Positions 51,817-60,437 of a stretch of DNA of 64,000 nucleotides are shown here, in pieces (position 1 is the stretch's first letter; each line of letters opens with the position of its first letter). The notes below the pieces were generated by a model. That model had not been told where the DNA came from, did not search any database, and saw only the letters and a program-made list of their open reading frames with translations. Source of the stretch: Rhodobacteraceae bacterium LMO-JJ12 (GTDB taxonomy: Bacteria; Pseudomonadota; Alphaproteobacteria; Rhodobacterales; Rhodobacteraceae); the NCBI GenBank assembly GCA_021555075.1, contig JAKGBX010000001.1, forward strand, positions 124,001-188,000. The letters run 5' to 3'. Both the position numbers and the translations under genes were made by a program.

Positions 51817-53781
51817 ATGTTGCGAATCATGGCCTTGATTTTATGTGTGCTGAGTGGCCCTCTGGCTGCGCAAGCGCTGCGCGAGCAGGCGCCGAGGCCG
51901 CTGGCCAGCGCTATTCACGCGATGAATCGCGGCGATTGGGAGCGTGCGGCGGCGCTGGCGGTGCGCGATGGACCTGCGGCGGCGACGTTGATCGAATGGA
52001 ATCGGCTGCGCGCCGGGCGGGGCAGTGGGCGCGAGGTTGTGGATTTCCTCAAGACCTATTCGCATTGGCCGGGATTATCGCTTTTGCGCAAGCGCAGCGA
52101 AGCGTCACTTGATGGGTTGTCGCACGATGAGATAATTACCTTTTTCCGCGAGGAATCCCCCCAGACAGGACGCGGCGTGCTGCGGTTCGCTGATGCATTG
52201 ATGCAGGCCGGGGAGTTGGGAGAGGCGCAGGCCGAAATTGTTCTGGCATGGCGCAGTTTTGATCTGAGTGAGCGCGATCATGAATTCTTTGTCGAGCGCT
52301 ATGGCGATCTATTGAAGCCGCATCACGAGGCGCGGCTCGATATGGCACTTTGGCGCGGCTTGTCGAGCGACGTAAATCTGATGCTACCGCTTGTGAGCGA
52401 AGGTCAGCGCGCCCTTGCGGATGCCCGCATTGGGCTGCGGAACGGCTCAAAGGATGCCGACGCGTTGATCAACAGTGTGCCGGAGGCTCTGCAAGGTGAC
52501 GCCGGGCTGGCCTATGAGCGATTCCTCTGGCTTCTGGGAAAGGGGCGATTGGGCGAGGCGATCAAGCTGTTGAACGAACGCTCTGAGGCGCAAACGCTGG
52601 GCGAGCCTGATCGCTGGGCTGGGTGGCGGCGCAACCTTGCCCGCCGCATGATGCGCGAGGGCGAGGCTGCGCTGGCCTATCGGATTGCAACGAATCATGG
52701 GTTGGTCGAAGGATCGTCATACGCGGACTTGGAATGGCTGGCGGGCTATCTTGCTTTGCGAAAACTGGATGCACCGGCGCTTGCACTGGCGCATTTCGAG
52801 TTGTTTAGCGATACGGTCTGGACGCCGATCTCTCTCGGGCGCGCGGGATATTGGCTTGGCGAGGCGCATGCTGCTCTGGGCCAGATGGATGAGGCAAAAG
52901 CAGCCTGGTCGAAGGGTGCGGAGCATCAGACCAGCTTCTACGGCCTTCTGGCGGCGGAAAAGGCCGGGATCGCGCCGGATGTGGCGCTGAAAGGGCTGGA
53001 GTATTTTCCGGCCTGGCAACAGGCCGAATGGGCCGATAGCGATCTTGTTCAGGTCGTGATGCTGGCCGTTGCGATGCGAGATCTGACACTGGCTGAGCAG
53101 TTTCTTCTGCAAATCGCCGAAGGCAAGGATCGCAAGGGTATTGGTCAGTTGGGCAATATGATTGAGGACATGGGCGCGCCACATCTGGGCGTGATGCTGG
53201 GTAAATTCGCGGCGCGTGAGGGCGTGGTGGTTCCTGGGGCGTATTATCCGCTGCATCCAATGCAGGAGATGAAGCTGCCTGTGGCTATGGAAATGGCGCT
53301 GTCCATTGCACGCAGGGAGAGTGAGTTTGACCCTAGGGTGGTATCAGGTGCCGGAGCGCGGGGCTTGATGCAATTGATGCCTGCGACTGCCAAGCTGGTG
53401 GCGCGCAAACTTGGGATAGACCATGATCCTGGTTCTGTACTGCGCGATTGGGAATATAATGCAACGTTGGGCAGCGCTTATCTTGCCGATCTGGCGGGGC
53501 AGTTCGATGGCAATGTAATCATGGTGTCGGCAGGCTATAACGCTGGGCCGGGGCGGCCTGTGCGCTGGATGAAGGAATACGGCAATCCGTTGAAAGGCGA
53601 GGTGGATATGATCGACTGGATCGAGCATATCCCCTTTAACGAGACCCGCAACTATGTGATGCGCGTCGCGGAATCTCTGCCGGTTTATCGGGCGCGGCTG
53701 GGCAAACCGTCTTTGCCGCAACCGTTCAGCGCCGAGCTTTTGGGCTCAAGTGTTCTGCCGTTCGCGCCAGAGGGTGAATAG
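51817..53781 (+). CDS. slt: Lytic murein transglycosylase (Slt70-like)
   Basis: The 654-residue exported enzyme has a signal peptide (MLRIMALILCVLSGPLAAQA), a long superhelical alpha domain (residues about 30-480, GDWERAAALA-type repeats) and a C-terminal SLT domain with the catalytic Glu in ARRESEFDPRVVSGAGARGLMQLMPATAKL. It cleaves peptidoglycan glycan strands. ATG codons at 51808 and 51817 are both possible; the second gives a normal signal peptide. Its 3' end overlaps the convergent DMT gene by 36 bases. Confidence 0.9.
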   Translation: MLRIMALILCVLSGPLAAQALREQAPRPLASAIHAMNRGDWERAAALAVRDGPAAATLIEWNRLRAGRGSGREVVDFLKTYSHWPGLSLLRKRSEASLDGLSHDEIITFFREESPQTGRGVLRFADALMQAGELGEAQAEIVLAWRSFDLSERDHEFFVERYGDLLKPHHEARLDMALWRGLSSDVNLMLPLVSEGQRALADARIGLRNGSKDADALINSVPEALQGDAGLAYERFLWLLGKGRLGEAIKLLNERSEAQTLGEPDRWAGWRRNLARRMMREGEAALAYRIATNHGLVEGSSYADLEWLAGYLALRKLDAPALALAHFELFSDTVWTPISLGRAGYWLGEAHAALGQMDEAKAAWSKGAEHQTSFYGLLAAEKAGIAPDVALKGLEYFPAWQQAEWADSDLVQVVMLAVAMRDLTLAEQFLLQIAEGKDRKGIGQLGNMIEDMGAPHLGVMLGKFAAREGVVVPGAYYPLHPMQEMKLPVAMEMALSIARRESEFDPRVVSGAGARGLMQLMPATAKLVARKLGIDHDPGSVLRDWEYNATLGSAYLADLAGQFDGNVIMVSAGYNAGPGRPVRWMKEYGNPLKGEVDMIDWIEHIPFNETRNYVMRVAESLPVYRARLGKPSLPQPFSAELLGSSVLPFAPEGE

Positions 53782-54612
53782 ACCGGCGGCAACGATTATT
53801 CCGGCCCCCAGCACCACGTTGAGGCGGATGTCTTCGGAAAAGACGCTGACCCCGAGGCCGGCCGCAAAGACCAATTGAAGATAGGCGAACGGTTGAACCG
53901 CACTGGCCTCGGCGACCTCGTAGGCGCGGATCAACAGCCAGTGACCCATCGCGCCGGTGATGCAGAGCACGCCCATCCAGCCCCAATCAGGGCCTGTCAT
54001 CGGCTCCCAGAACCACAGGCCCAGCGGAGTGAGCAGTGTCGCGCCGACAACGCCCGTCCAGAAAAATGATGTGGCGGCGGAGTCGCGCCGGGCGACATAG
54101 CGGGTAAGCAGGCCGTAAAGTGCAAACATCAGGGCGGCGGCGAGCGGGACCAGTGCATAGGGTGAAAATACGCCAAACCCCGGTTGCAAAATGATCAGAA
54201 CACCGATGAACCCGATGCCGATCGCCACCCAACGGCGCCAGCCGACATGTTCGCCCAGCACCGGCCCCGAAAGCGCTGCCACGAGCAGCGGATAACAGGT
54301 AAAGACCGCATGGCTTTCGATCAGCCCGAGCAGAGTGAAGGCCAGAACCATAACGCAGATTTCAAGTGCGAGAAGTGCGCCGCGCAGGATCTGAACAATC
54401 GGTTGGGAGGTGGCGGCCGCGGCGCCGACCCCACCGGCTTTGCGGCTGGCGATGGCGACGACGAAGGCGGCGAAGAACCAATAGCGGATCGTTACGACCA
54501 TCAGCACGTTGTATTCACCCGCGAGATGGCGCGAAATGCCATCCTGCATCGAGAAAACAAAGGTGGTCGCAACCATCAATAGAATGCCGAGACGCGTGTT
54601 CTGCTGCCCCAT
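53746..54612 (-). CDS. EamA-type DMT family transporter
   Basis: The 288-residue protein has ten predicted transmembrane helices in two EamA repeats (LGILLMVATTFVFSMQDGISRHLAG at the start; second repeat from about residue 150). EamA proteins export amino acids, purines or other metabolites. The substrate is unknown. It begins 3 bases after the mnmD stop, so the two form an operon. Confidence 0.85.
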   Translation of the reverse strand: MGQQNTRLGILLMVATTFVFSMQDGISRHLAGEYNVLMVVTIRYWFFAAFVVAIASRKAGGVGAAAATSQPIVQILRGALLALEICVMVLAFTLLGLIESHAVFTCYPLLVAALSGPVLGEHVGWRRWVAIGIGFIGVLIILQPGFGVFSPYALVPLAAALMFALYGLLTRYVARRDSAATSFFWTGVVGATLLTPLGLWFWEPMTGPDWGWMGVLCITGAMGHWLLIRAYEVAEASAVQPFAYLQLVFAAGLGVSVFSEDIRLNVVLGAGIIVAAGLFTLWRERQNT

Positions 54613-54615
54613 TTG

Positions 54616-55293
54616 TCAGTGTGTTTCTGGCATGGTGGCGACTGTCATATGGCGCTTGCGGCCAAATCCGGCGTGACGCCTGACATCGAACCCCGCCTCG
54701 CTTAGCCCGCGCCGCACGAATCCGGCGGCGGTATAGCTGGCAGCGGTTCCGCCGGGGGTGGTGTGTGCGCCGACTTGCGTCATCAATCCGGGTTCCCACA
54801 TCTCGGGGTTCTTGGCAGGGGAAAAACCGTCAAGAAACCATGCATCGGCAGTACCTGTCCAGCGCGGCAGGGTTTCGCGGGCATCGCCGACTATCATCTT
54901 GAAATGCAGGTCAGGCAGGATGATCTCGGTCTGACCAGCGCGCCAGAATGGGGCGAGTTCGGCGCTGATTGCGGCAAGCGACGGGAAGGCTGCCTGAGCC
55001 TCAATCATATCGGCGGCGGCCATCGGGAAAGCCTCGAAACTGGTAAAGCGCAATTGTCCCGGTTGTCCGGTTCTGCGCCACAGGTCAAACGCAGCCAGCA
55101 GGTTGAGGCCGGTGCCAAAACCCAGTTCGGCAATCTGGAAGCCATCGTGAAACCGCTCGGGCAGGCCATTGCCTTTGAGAAAGACATGCGCGGTTTCGGC
55201 CAGCCCGTTTTCGAGGCTGAAGTAGGGGTCGTCAAAGCGTGTGGACACCGGGACTGCGCCATCGCGCCATTCGATCTCTGCCTGCTGGCTCAT
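54616..55293 (-). CDS. mnmD: tRNA 5-methylaminomethyl-2-thiouridine methyltransferase (MnmD, MnmC N-domain)
   Basis: The 225-residue SAM-dependent methyltransferase matches the N-terminal domain of MnmC: ISTRFDDPYFS-like VSTRFDDPYFSLENG, the SAM loop IAELGFGTGLNLLAAFDLW and the catalytic WFLDGFSPAKNPEMW. It methylates nm5U34 to mnm5U34 in tRNA anticodons. In many bacteria this domain is fused to an FAD oxidoreductase; here the FAD part is a divergent gene 92 bases away. Confidence 0.92.
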   Translation of the reverse strand: MSQQAEIEWRDGAVPVSTRFDDPYFSLENGLAETAHVFLKGNGLPERFHDGFQIAELGFGTGLNLLAAFDLWRRTGQPGQLRFTSFEAFPMAAADMIEAQAAFPSLAAISAELAPFWRAGQTEIILPDLHFKMIVGDARETLPRWTGTADAWFLDGFSPAKNPEMWEPGLMTQVGAHTTPGGTAASYTAAGFVRRGLSEAGFDVRRHAGFGRKRHMTVATMPETH

Positions 55294-55385
55294 TGCTGTG
55301 TGATCCCGTAAGAGCAAAAAGAAGCGGCCGATGAATTTGCCGCATGCAACAGGTGCGAGAATGCAGAGGGGGGAAAGCTTTGGCA

Positions 55386-56420
55386 ATGGTCGATGTGACA
55401 ATCCGGGGGGCGGGGATTTTCGGGCTGTCGATTGCGTGGGAATGTCTGCAGCGGGGCGCGCGCGTTCGGGTGGTTGATCCACACGGCGTGGGCGCGGGGG
55501 CGTCGGGTGGCGTCGTGGGGGCCTTGGCGCCGCATGTGCCAGAAAACTGGAACGACAAGAAGGAGTTTCAACTGCGCAGCCTGCTGTTGGCAGAGGGCTT
55601 CTGGGCCGATGTCGAAGCGATAGGCGGACTTTCGGCGGGCTATGCCAGAACGGGGCGGTTACAACCGCTGGCGGATGAGCGCGCGCTGGACCTGGCGAGA
55701 GCGCGGGAGGTGACGGCCGCAGAACTGTGGCAGGATGCAGCAAATTGGCAGGTGTTGCGCGCGGTGGATGTCGGAGGGTGGGCGCCTCTCAGCCCAACCG
55801 GCTGGCTGGTTCATGACACTCTGACTGCGCGGATGCACCCGCGGGCGGCGGGCAAGGCTTTAGCTGCGGCGATCACCATGCGGGACGGTGAGATCGTGCA
55901 GGAGGCGAGCGACGAAGGCGCAGTGATTTGGGCAGCAGGCCTCTGGGATCTGGAACGGATCAGCGCGAATCTTGGCCGGGATGTGGGCAATGGGGTGAAG
56001 GGGCAGGGTGCTGTCCTGAGGTTTGATGCAGCGGAGCGACCGCAGATCTTTGCCGATGGCGTGCATATCGTGCCGCATGCCGATGGCACCGTGGCCGTGG
56101 GCTCGACCTCGGAACGAGAGTATTGTGATCCGAACGCCACTGATGCACAGCTTGACAGCGTGTTGGAAAAGGCGCGGGCGGTGGTACCAGACTTGCGCAA
56201 TGCGCCGGTTGTTGAGCGCTGGGCCGGAGTGCGCCCGCGCGCCAGAAGCCGCGCGCCGATGCTGGGGGCGCATCCGATTTGCGAGGGGCAGTTCATTGCG
56301 AATGGTGGGTTCAAGATCGGGTTTGGTATGGCGCCCGGCGTCGCGAGGCTGATGGCAAATCTGGTGCTGGACGAACGTGATGAGATCCCGGACGCGTTTC
56401 GACCAGAGGCGTCGCTTTGA
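55386..56420 (+). CDS. FAD-dependent oxidoreductase (MnmC C-domain-like / DAO family)
   Basis: The 344-residue DAO-fold protein has the FAD-binding TIRGAGIFGLSIAWECLQRGARVRVVD and the conserved GASGGVVGALAPHVPENWN; VERWAGVRPRARSRAPMLGA and FKIGFGMAPG lie near the C-terminus. The features fit the MnmC oxidase domain, which removes the carboxymethyl group of cmnm5U34. Being divergent from mnmD, it may complete that pathway; a general amine or amino-acid oxidase is the alternative. The start at 55386 follows GGGGAAAGCTTTGGCA. Confidence 0.85.
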   Translation: MVDVTIRGAGIFGLSIAWECLQRGARVRVVDPHGVGAGASGGVVGALAPHVPENWNDKKEFQLRSLLLAEGFWADVEAIGGLSAGYARTGRLQPLADERALDLARAREVTAAELWQDAANWQVLRAVDVGGWAPLSPTGWLVHDTLTARMHPRAAGKALAAAITMRDGEIVQEASDEGAVIWAAGLWDLERISANLGRDVGNGVKGQGAVLRFDAAERPQIFADGVHIVPHADGTVAVGSTSEREYCDPNATDAQLDSVLEKARAVVPDLRNAPVVERWAGVRPRARSRAPMLGAHPICEGQFIANGGFKIGFGMAPGVARLMANLVLDERDEIPDAFRPEASL

Positions 56421-56524
56421 GTCGAAAAAGATGCGAACGGCGTGGCGACGAACCGGCATGAATTGAGGGGCCAGCTCTTCAAACTCCTCGGGATATTGCC
56501 GATCAGCGTAAGACAGGTATGGCG

Positions 56525-57343
56525 TCAGATACCTGCTTCGGCCTGCATGCACTGACGACCCTCCGGGCCCCGAACCCAGAGCGAGGTGCCGTTGCGACAC
56601 AGGGTGGCCGACTCGAAATGCATCAGGGGCGAGGTGGCGCGGAAGCGAAAGGATTTGAGAGGGCCAAGTTCTGTCTCGGCCATCAGCATCAGGTGTTGTG
56701 CCAGTAAGGGGCCGTGGACAACCAGCCCGGCATAGCCTTCGACATTACTTGCGTAGTCGAGGTCGTAGTGGATGCGGTGGCCGTTGAAGGTGAGCGCCGA
56801 GTAGCGAAACAACATTGTGGTGTCAAAGCGGGTCTGGATGGCACTTTCTTCGTCGGCTCGCGCCATCGGTGGCTTCGGTATGGCTTGATTGGGGGCCGGA
56901 TCTTCGCGGTAGACCAGATCGCGCCATTCGGTGCGGCAAAGTCGATTGTCTTGGTAGAATTCATAGCGCAGAACCACGAAGGCCAAAGGGCCGGAACGGC
57001 CCGTCTTGCGTGTGGTGGATTCGACATAGCCCAGTTTTTCTGTCTCATGACCAGCGAGAAGCGGGGCATGAAAGGCCAGCCGCCCGCCGGCCCACATGCG
57101 GCGGGGAAGGCCCATATCAGGGATGAAGCCCTGGCCGGTGCGGGCATGGCCGTCGCGACCGAGTTGCGCCGACGGATAGGGTTCCCAAAAGTAGAGTTGC
57201 TCGAAGAATACCGGCAGAGGGCTGCCGACCTGGATGTCGGGGGCGTTGCCGAGTGTGGCCTGCATGGCGCGGGCGCGTGCAGGATCGATGAGATCGCTTT
57301 GACGAAAGTTGGGGGCGCTGGCATCTTGCATGGCGAAAGTCAT
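56525..57343 (-). CDS. HTD2-like MaoC family dehydratase (mesaconyl/3-methylfumaryl-CoA hydratase type)
   Basis: The 272-residue protein has two hot-dog-like halves. The second holds the MaoC core FRYSALTFNGHRIHYDLDYASNVEGYAGLVVHGPLLAQHLM, with the His in HYDLDYA as catalytic candidate. It resembles 3-methylfumaryl-CoA hydratase and HTD2 proteins. A role in a C4/C5 dicarboxyl-CoA route would fit malyl-CoA lyase elsewhere in the window, but this is inference. No clear ribosome site precedes 57343. Confidence 0.75.
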   Translation of the reverse strand: MTFAMQDASAPNFRQSDLIDPARARAMQATLGNAPDIQVGSPLPVFFEQLYFWEPYPSAQLGRDGHARTGQGFIPDMGLPRRMWAGGRLAFHAPLLAGHETEKLGYVESTTRKTGRSGPLAFVVLRYEFYQDNRLCRTEWRDLVYREDPAPNQAIPKPPMARADEESAIQTRFDTTMLFRYSALTFNGHRIHYDLDYASNVEGYAGLVVHGPLLAQHLMLMAETELGPLKSFRFRATSPLMHFESATLCRNGTSLWVRGPEGRQCMQAEAGI

Positions 57344-57366
57344 AGGTAGACGAGGGTGTGAGTGCA

Positions 57367-57774
57367 ATGCAGAGCGCAAAATTTCAAGTCGTAAGCCTGG
57401 ATCACCTTGTGCTTACGGTGGCAGATATTGGTATAACTGTGGCATTCTATGAGAGCGTTCTGGGCATGAAGGTGGAAGAATTTCTTTCAGCGGACGGAAG
57501 TTTGCGTGTGGCGCTGACCTTTGGGGCGCAGAAGATCAATCTGCACCGCGTCGGCGGCGAGTTTGAACCCAAGGCTGCGACGCCGCGCGCTGGGTCAGCC
57601 GACCTGTGTTTTCTCAGCGAGCGAACTGTGGCGGATTGGACCCGCCATCTTGAGAGCATGGGAGTAGAAATCGAGATGGGCCCGGTGAGAAGAACCGGGG
57701 CGCAGGGGCCGATACTTTCGATCTATCTACGTGATCCCGATCAAAACCTGATCGAGATTGCCAACAGGGTCTAG
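57367..57774 (+). CDS. VOC family protein (glyoxalase-like)
   Basis: The 135-residue VOC protein begins VVSLDHLVLTVADIGITVAFYESVLGMKV and ends IYLRDPDQNLIEIAN with the conserved Glu. Metal-binding His and Glu positions are in place, as in fosfomycin- or glyoxalase-like enzymes, but the substrate is unknown. I chose the ATG at 57367 with GAGGG 10 bases upstream. Its TAG shares the CTAG at 57771-57774 with the convergent epimerase gene. Confidence 0.85.
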   Translation: MQSAKFQVVSLDHLVLTVADIGITVAFYESVLGMKVEEFLSADGSLRVALTFGAQKINLHRVGGEFEPKAATPRAGSADLCFLSERTVADWTRHLESMGVEIEMGPVRRTGAQGPILSIYLRDPDQNLIEIANRV

Positions 57775-59648
57775 CTGATCTGGGCTTCTTCGGAACGCGC
57801 GTCTTCGAAGCGCTCCACCCACCGCGCAATAACGGCGCGGGCGGCCAACGGATCACGTGTGTTGATGGCTTGCCGCAGATCTCGGATTGCATTGGCCATT
57901 TCGAGTTCCGAAAGGAAGTTTTCCTGAGCCCGCATGATCTTTTGATGTGGGGTGGTGAGCATATCAGGAGAAATCAGCAGTTCCTCGTGCAGCTTTTCGC
58001 CCGGCCGCAGACCGATTTCGACAATCTCGACATCGCCTTCGGGATTTTCATCGTCCATCACGCTTAGCCCGGCACCTTCGATCATTTGACGTGCCAGTTT
58101 GCGGATTGGCACCGGGTCGCCCATGTCGAGCACGAAAACATCGCCGCCACGCGCGAAAGACCCGGCAAGCAATACCAGCCGGGCAGCTTCGGAAATGGTC
58201 ATGAAATAACGCGTCACTTCGCCATGGGTGAGCGTAACGGGGCCACCACGGGCAATCTGTTCTTCAAACAGTGGAATGACCGATCCGGATGAGCCAAGCA
58301 CATTGCCGAAGCGCACCATTGCGAGGCGGGTTTTCTCGGAACGTGTGGACAGATCCTGAACCACCATTTCCGCCAGGCGTTTTGAGGCACCCATGACATT
58401 CGTCGGGCGCACGGCCTTGTCCGACGACACCAAGATGAAGCGGTCGACTTCGGCTTCACGTGCGGCATCGGCCATTGTCTTGGTGCCAAAGACGTTATTG
58501 TGGATGCCTGCGATTTCATTTGTTTCGACAAGCGACAGGTGCTTGTAGGCTGCGGCATGCAGAACGACATCAATCTTGTTGGCGCTGAGCGCCTGATCGA
58601 CAAGATTGCGGTCACAAACCGAGCCGAGCACAGGTTCGATCAGAATATCGCTGGTCAGGTCGTTCATTTCTTTAGTGATTGTGTAAAGCGCCAATTCGGA
58701 GTGATCGAGCAGCACAATGCGTTCGGGCTTGCAGGAGATCAGCTGACGGCAAAGCTCGGAGCCGATCGAGCCTCCCGCTCCGGTGATCAAAACACGGCGC
58801 CCGGAGTATGTGTCGGACACTGACGGCAGTTCATGTTCCAGCCTTGAACGACCCAAGAGATCGCTGAGCGAAACAGGCGACAGGCGGGTGTTCAGCTCAC
58901 CTTCGCCGACCAAGGTGGCAAATGAGGGCAGCGAATGCACTTCGCACCCCAATTGGCGTAATTTGTGCGCGATGCGGGCCTGAACGGTTTGCGAGGATGA
59001 CGGCATCGCCAGAACGACACGGTCGATGGATTCGCTGTCGATCAGTTCCTGAATTTTTGACGGCGCGTAGACCGGAAGCCCGGAGACCACAAGCGATTGC
59101 AGGGTCGGGTTGTCGTCGACAAAAGCCACGAGTTGGACGGCATCGTCAGTGCGCAGGGCGGCAGCCAATTGCTGACCGGTCTGGCCAGCCCCATAGACCA
59201 GCACGCGCATCCGGTCGGAACCCTTACGATAAATATGCAGCAGGAATTGACGCAGGGCCATGCGCCCCGAAACGCTCATGATCATAAGCGCCATGGTGAA
59301 GATGAAGAATGTTTCAGCGTTTACCGGCTGGCCGAATGCAAAATTCAAACACAGGCCCGAAATGCCGAGAATACCGGCAAAAAAGCTGGTGCGAACAATC
59401 CCCTGGTATTCATAGGCATTCAGCTTGATCCGGGTCAGACCAAGCAGGTGGGAAGACAAGATGGCGATGCCTGTCATAATAATGGTGATTGGTGCGATAG
59501 AAACGACCGTTTGCCAATCGAGCGCGACCGAAGCATTAAGCAGCAGCGAAAGAACCAGAGCGACAGGCACCAGCAGGCCATCGATTACGAGAAAGATAAA
59601 ACGCTTTTGACTGCGCGTGAGCGAGGTAACCATCTCGTAAAAATTCAT
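57771..59648 (-). CDS. Polysaccharide nucleotide-sugar 4,6-dehydratase (WbpM/PglF/CapD-like)
   Basis: The 625-residue membrane protein has four N-terminal transmembrane helices, a first Rossmann domain (VLVYGAGQTGQQLAAALR) and a second with LITGAGGSIGSELCRQL, AAYKHLSLVE and the active-site region SSDKAVRPTNVMGASKRLAE. Such enzymes make UDP-4-keto-6-deoxy sugars for surface polysaccharides or protein glycosylation. The usual cluster partners are not visible here. The start at 59648 follows TGGGGGGCAG. Confidence 0.92.
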   Translation of the reverse strand: MNFYEMVTSLTRSQKRFIFLVIDGLLVPVALVLSLLLNASVALDWQTVVSIAPITIIMTGIAILSSHLLGLTRIKLNAYEYQGIVRTSFFAGILGISGLCLNFAFGQPVNAETFFIFTMALMIMSVSGRMALRQFLLHIYRKGSDRMRVLVYGAGQTGQQLAAALRTDDAVQLVAFVDDNPTLQSLVVSGLPVYAPSKIQELIDSESIDRVVLAMPSSSQTVQARIAHKLRQLGCEVHSLPSFATLVGEGELNTRLSPVSLSDLLGRSRLEHELPSVSDTYSGRRVLITGAGGSIGSELCRQLISCKPERIVLLDHSELALYTITKEMNDLTSDILIEPVLGSVCDRNLVDQALSANKIDVVLHAAAYKHLSLVETNEIAGIHNNVFGTKTMADAAREAEVDRFILVSSDKAVRPTNVMGASKRLAEMVVQDLSTRSEKTRLAMVRFGNVLGSSGSVIPLFEEQIARGGPVTLTHGEVTRYFMTISEAARLVLLAGSFARGGDVFVLDMGDPVPIRKLARQMIEGAGLSVMDDENPEGDVEIVEIGLRPGEKLHEELLISPDMLTTPHQKIMRAQENFLSELEMANAIRDLRQAINTRDPLAARAVIARWVERFEDARSEEAQIS

Positions 59649-60437
59649 CTGCCCCCCAGAGGACTTGATCATCTTAGTTGCATATCTCGATCAGCTCCGC
59701 ATCAATTTAGTGCGCGCCGGTAATTGTAAGAACGCAAAGTATCTATTTCGTTCAAATACACACGGAGTCTACTTGGCTGACGCTGCAATAAGCAAGTAGT
59801 AGAATGCTGCAAGTGCAAAAACACGATTTTGGCCCAGATATTGTTGTGCGCTAACGCAGAAAACACAATTTTATTATCATCTTTTGAGCGGTTTCTCGCG
59901 CACCTCTCTTGAGGGAGTATGATTCGCGATGAGAAAAGAGATTCTCTCAAAGAGAATCGGTCAAATTTGCAGGGGGATTGATGGAGTCTTTATTGGCGTC
60001 TACGTGACCGGTTGTTTCGTTTTCCAGATGGTCATGTTTCCGGGAAGTTCGACCGACGTTGCACTTGGTAGGGAACGATTAGTCTATTGGTGTGATCGCG
60101 TACGGTCTCAACCAGCGTCGGTCAGAGAGGTCAGCCGGGCCGAAAGGCGGATATCACAGTTTGCAAACCGTCGAGCGTCGGATCTCGGCTGAAGGCGGCG
60201 AAAACATCAACCGCCGCGCTGATTTTGTTGACGTCGACCGGGCTTCTGGCGAAGGCGGGTTAAACGAGCTTAAGGGGGCGGAACAGAGACCGGACAGGTC
60301 GAGTGCGGCTAAATGGGCTTGGCTCAAACACATCGAAATCCAATGAGCGATGGTCCCTTCGAGACTGTAGCGGTCTGCTTGAAAGCTGGGGAATGTCATG
60401 CCAACGTGGCTGGATTGATTTGTGAATGGGGTGCGAG
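59649..60437. other. Long non-coding stretch upstream of amn
   Basis: This 789-base region has no gene I can support. Short frames at about 59929-60192 and 60092-60346 lack family features and ribosome sites. It contains a hairpin at 59940-59958 (GATTCTCT-CAA-AGAGAATC) and a GTTTGCAAAC palindrome at 60159-60168. The left part (59700-60000) is A/T-rich compared with coding DNA. Confidence 0.55.

Noticed and set aside
59929-60346. Short frames in the gap before amn
   Set aside because: Two overlapping 84-87 codon frames without ribosome site or homology signal; I treat the region as non-coding.
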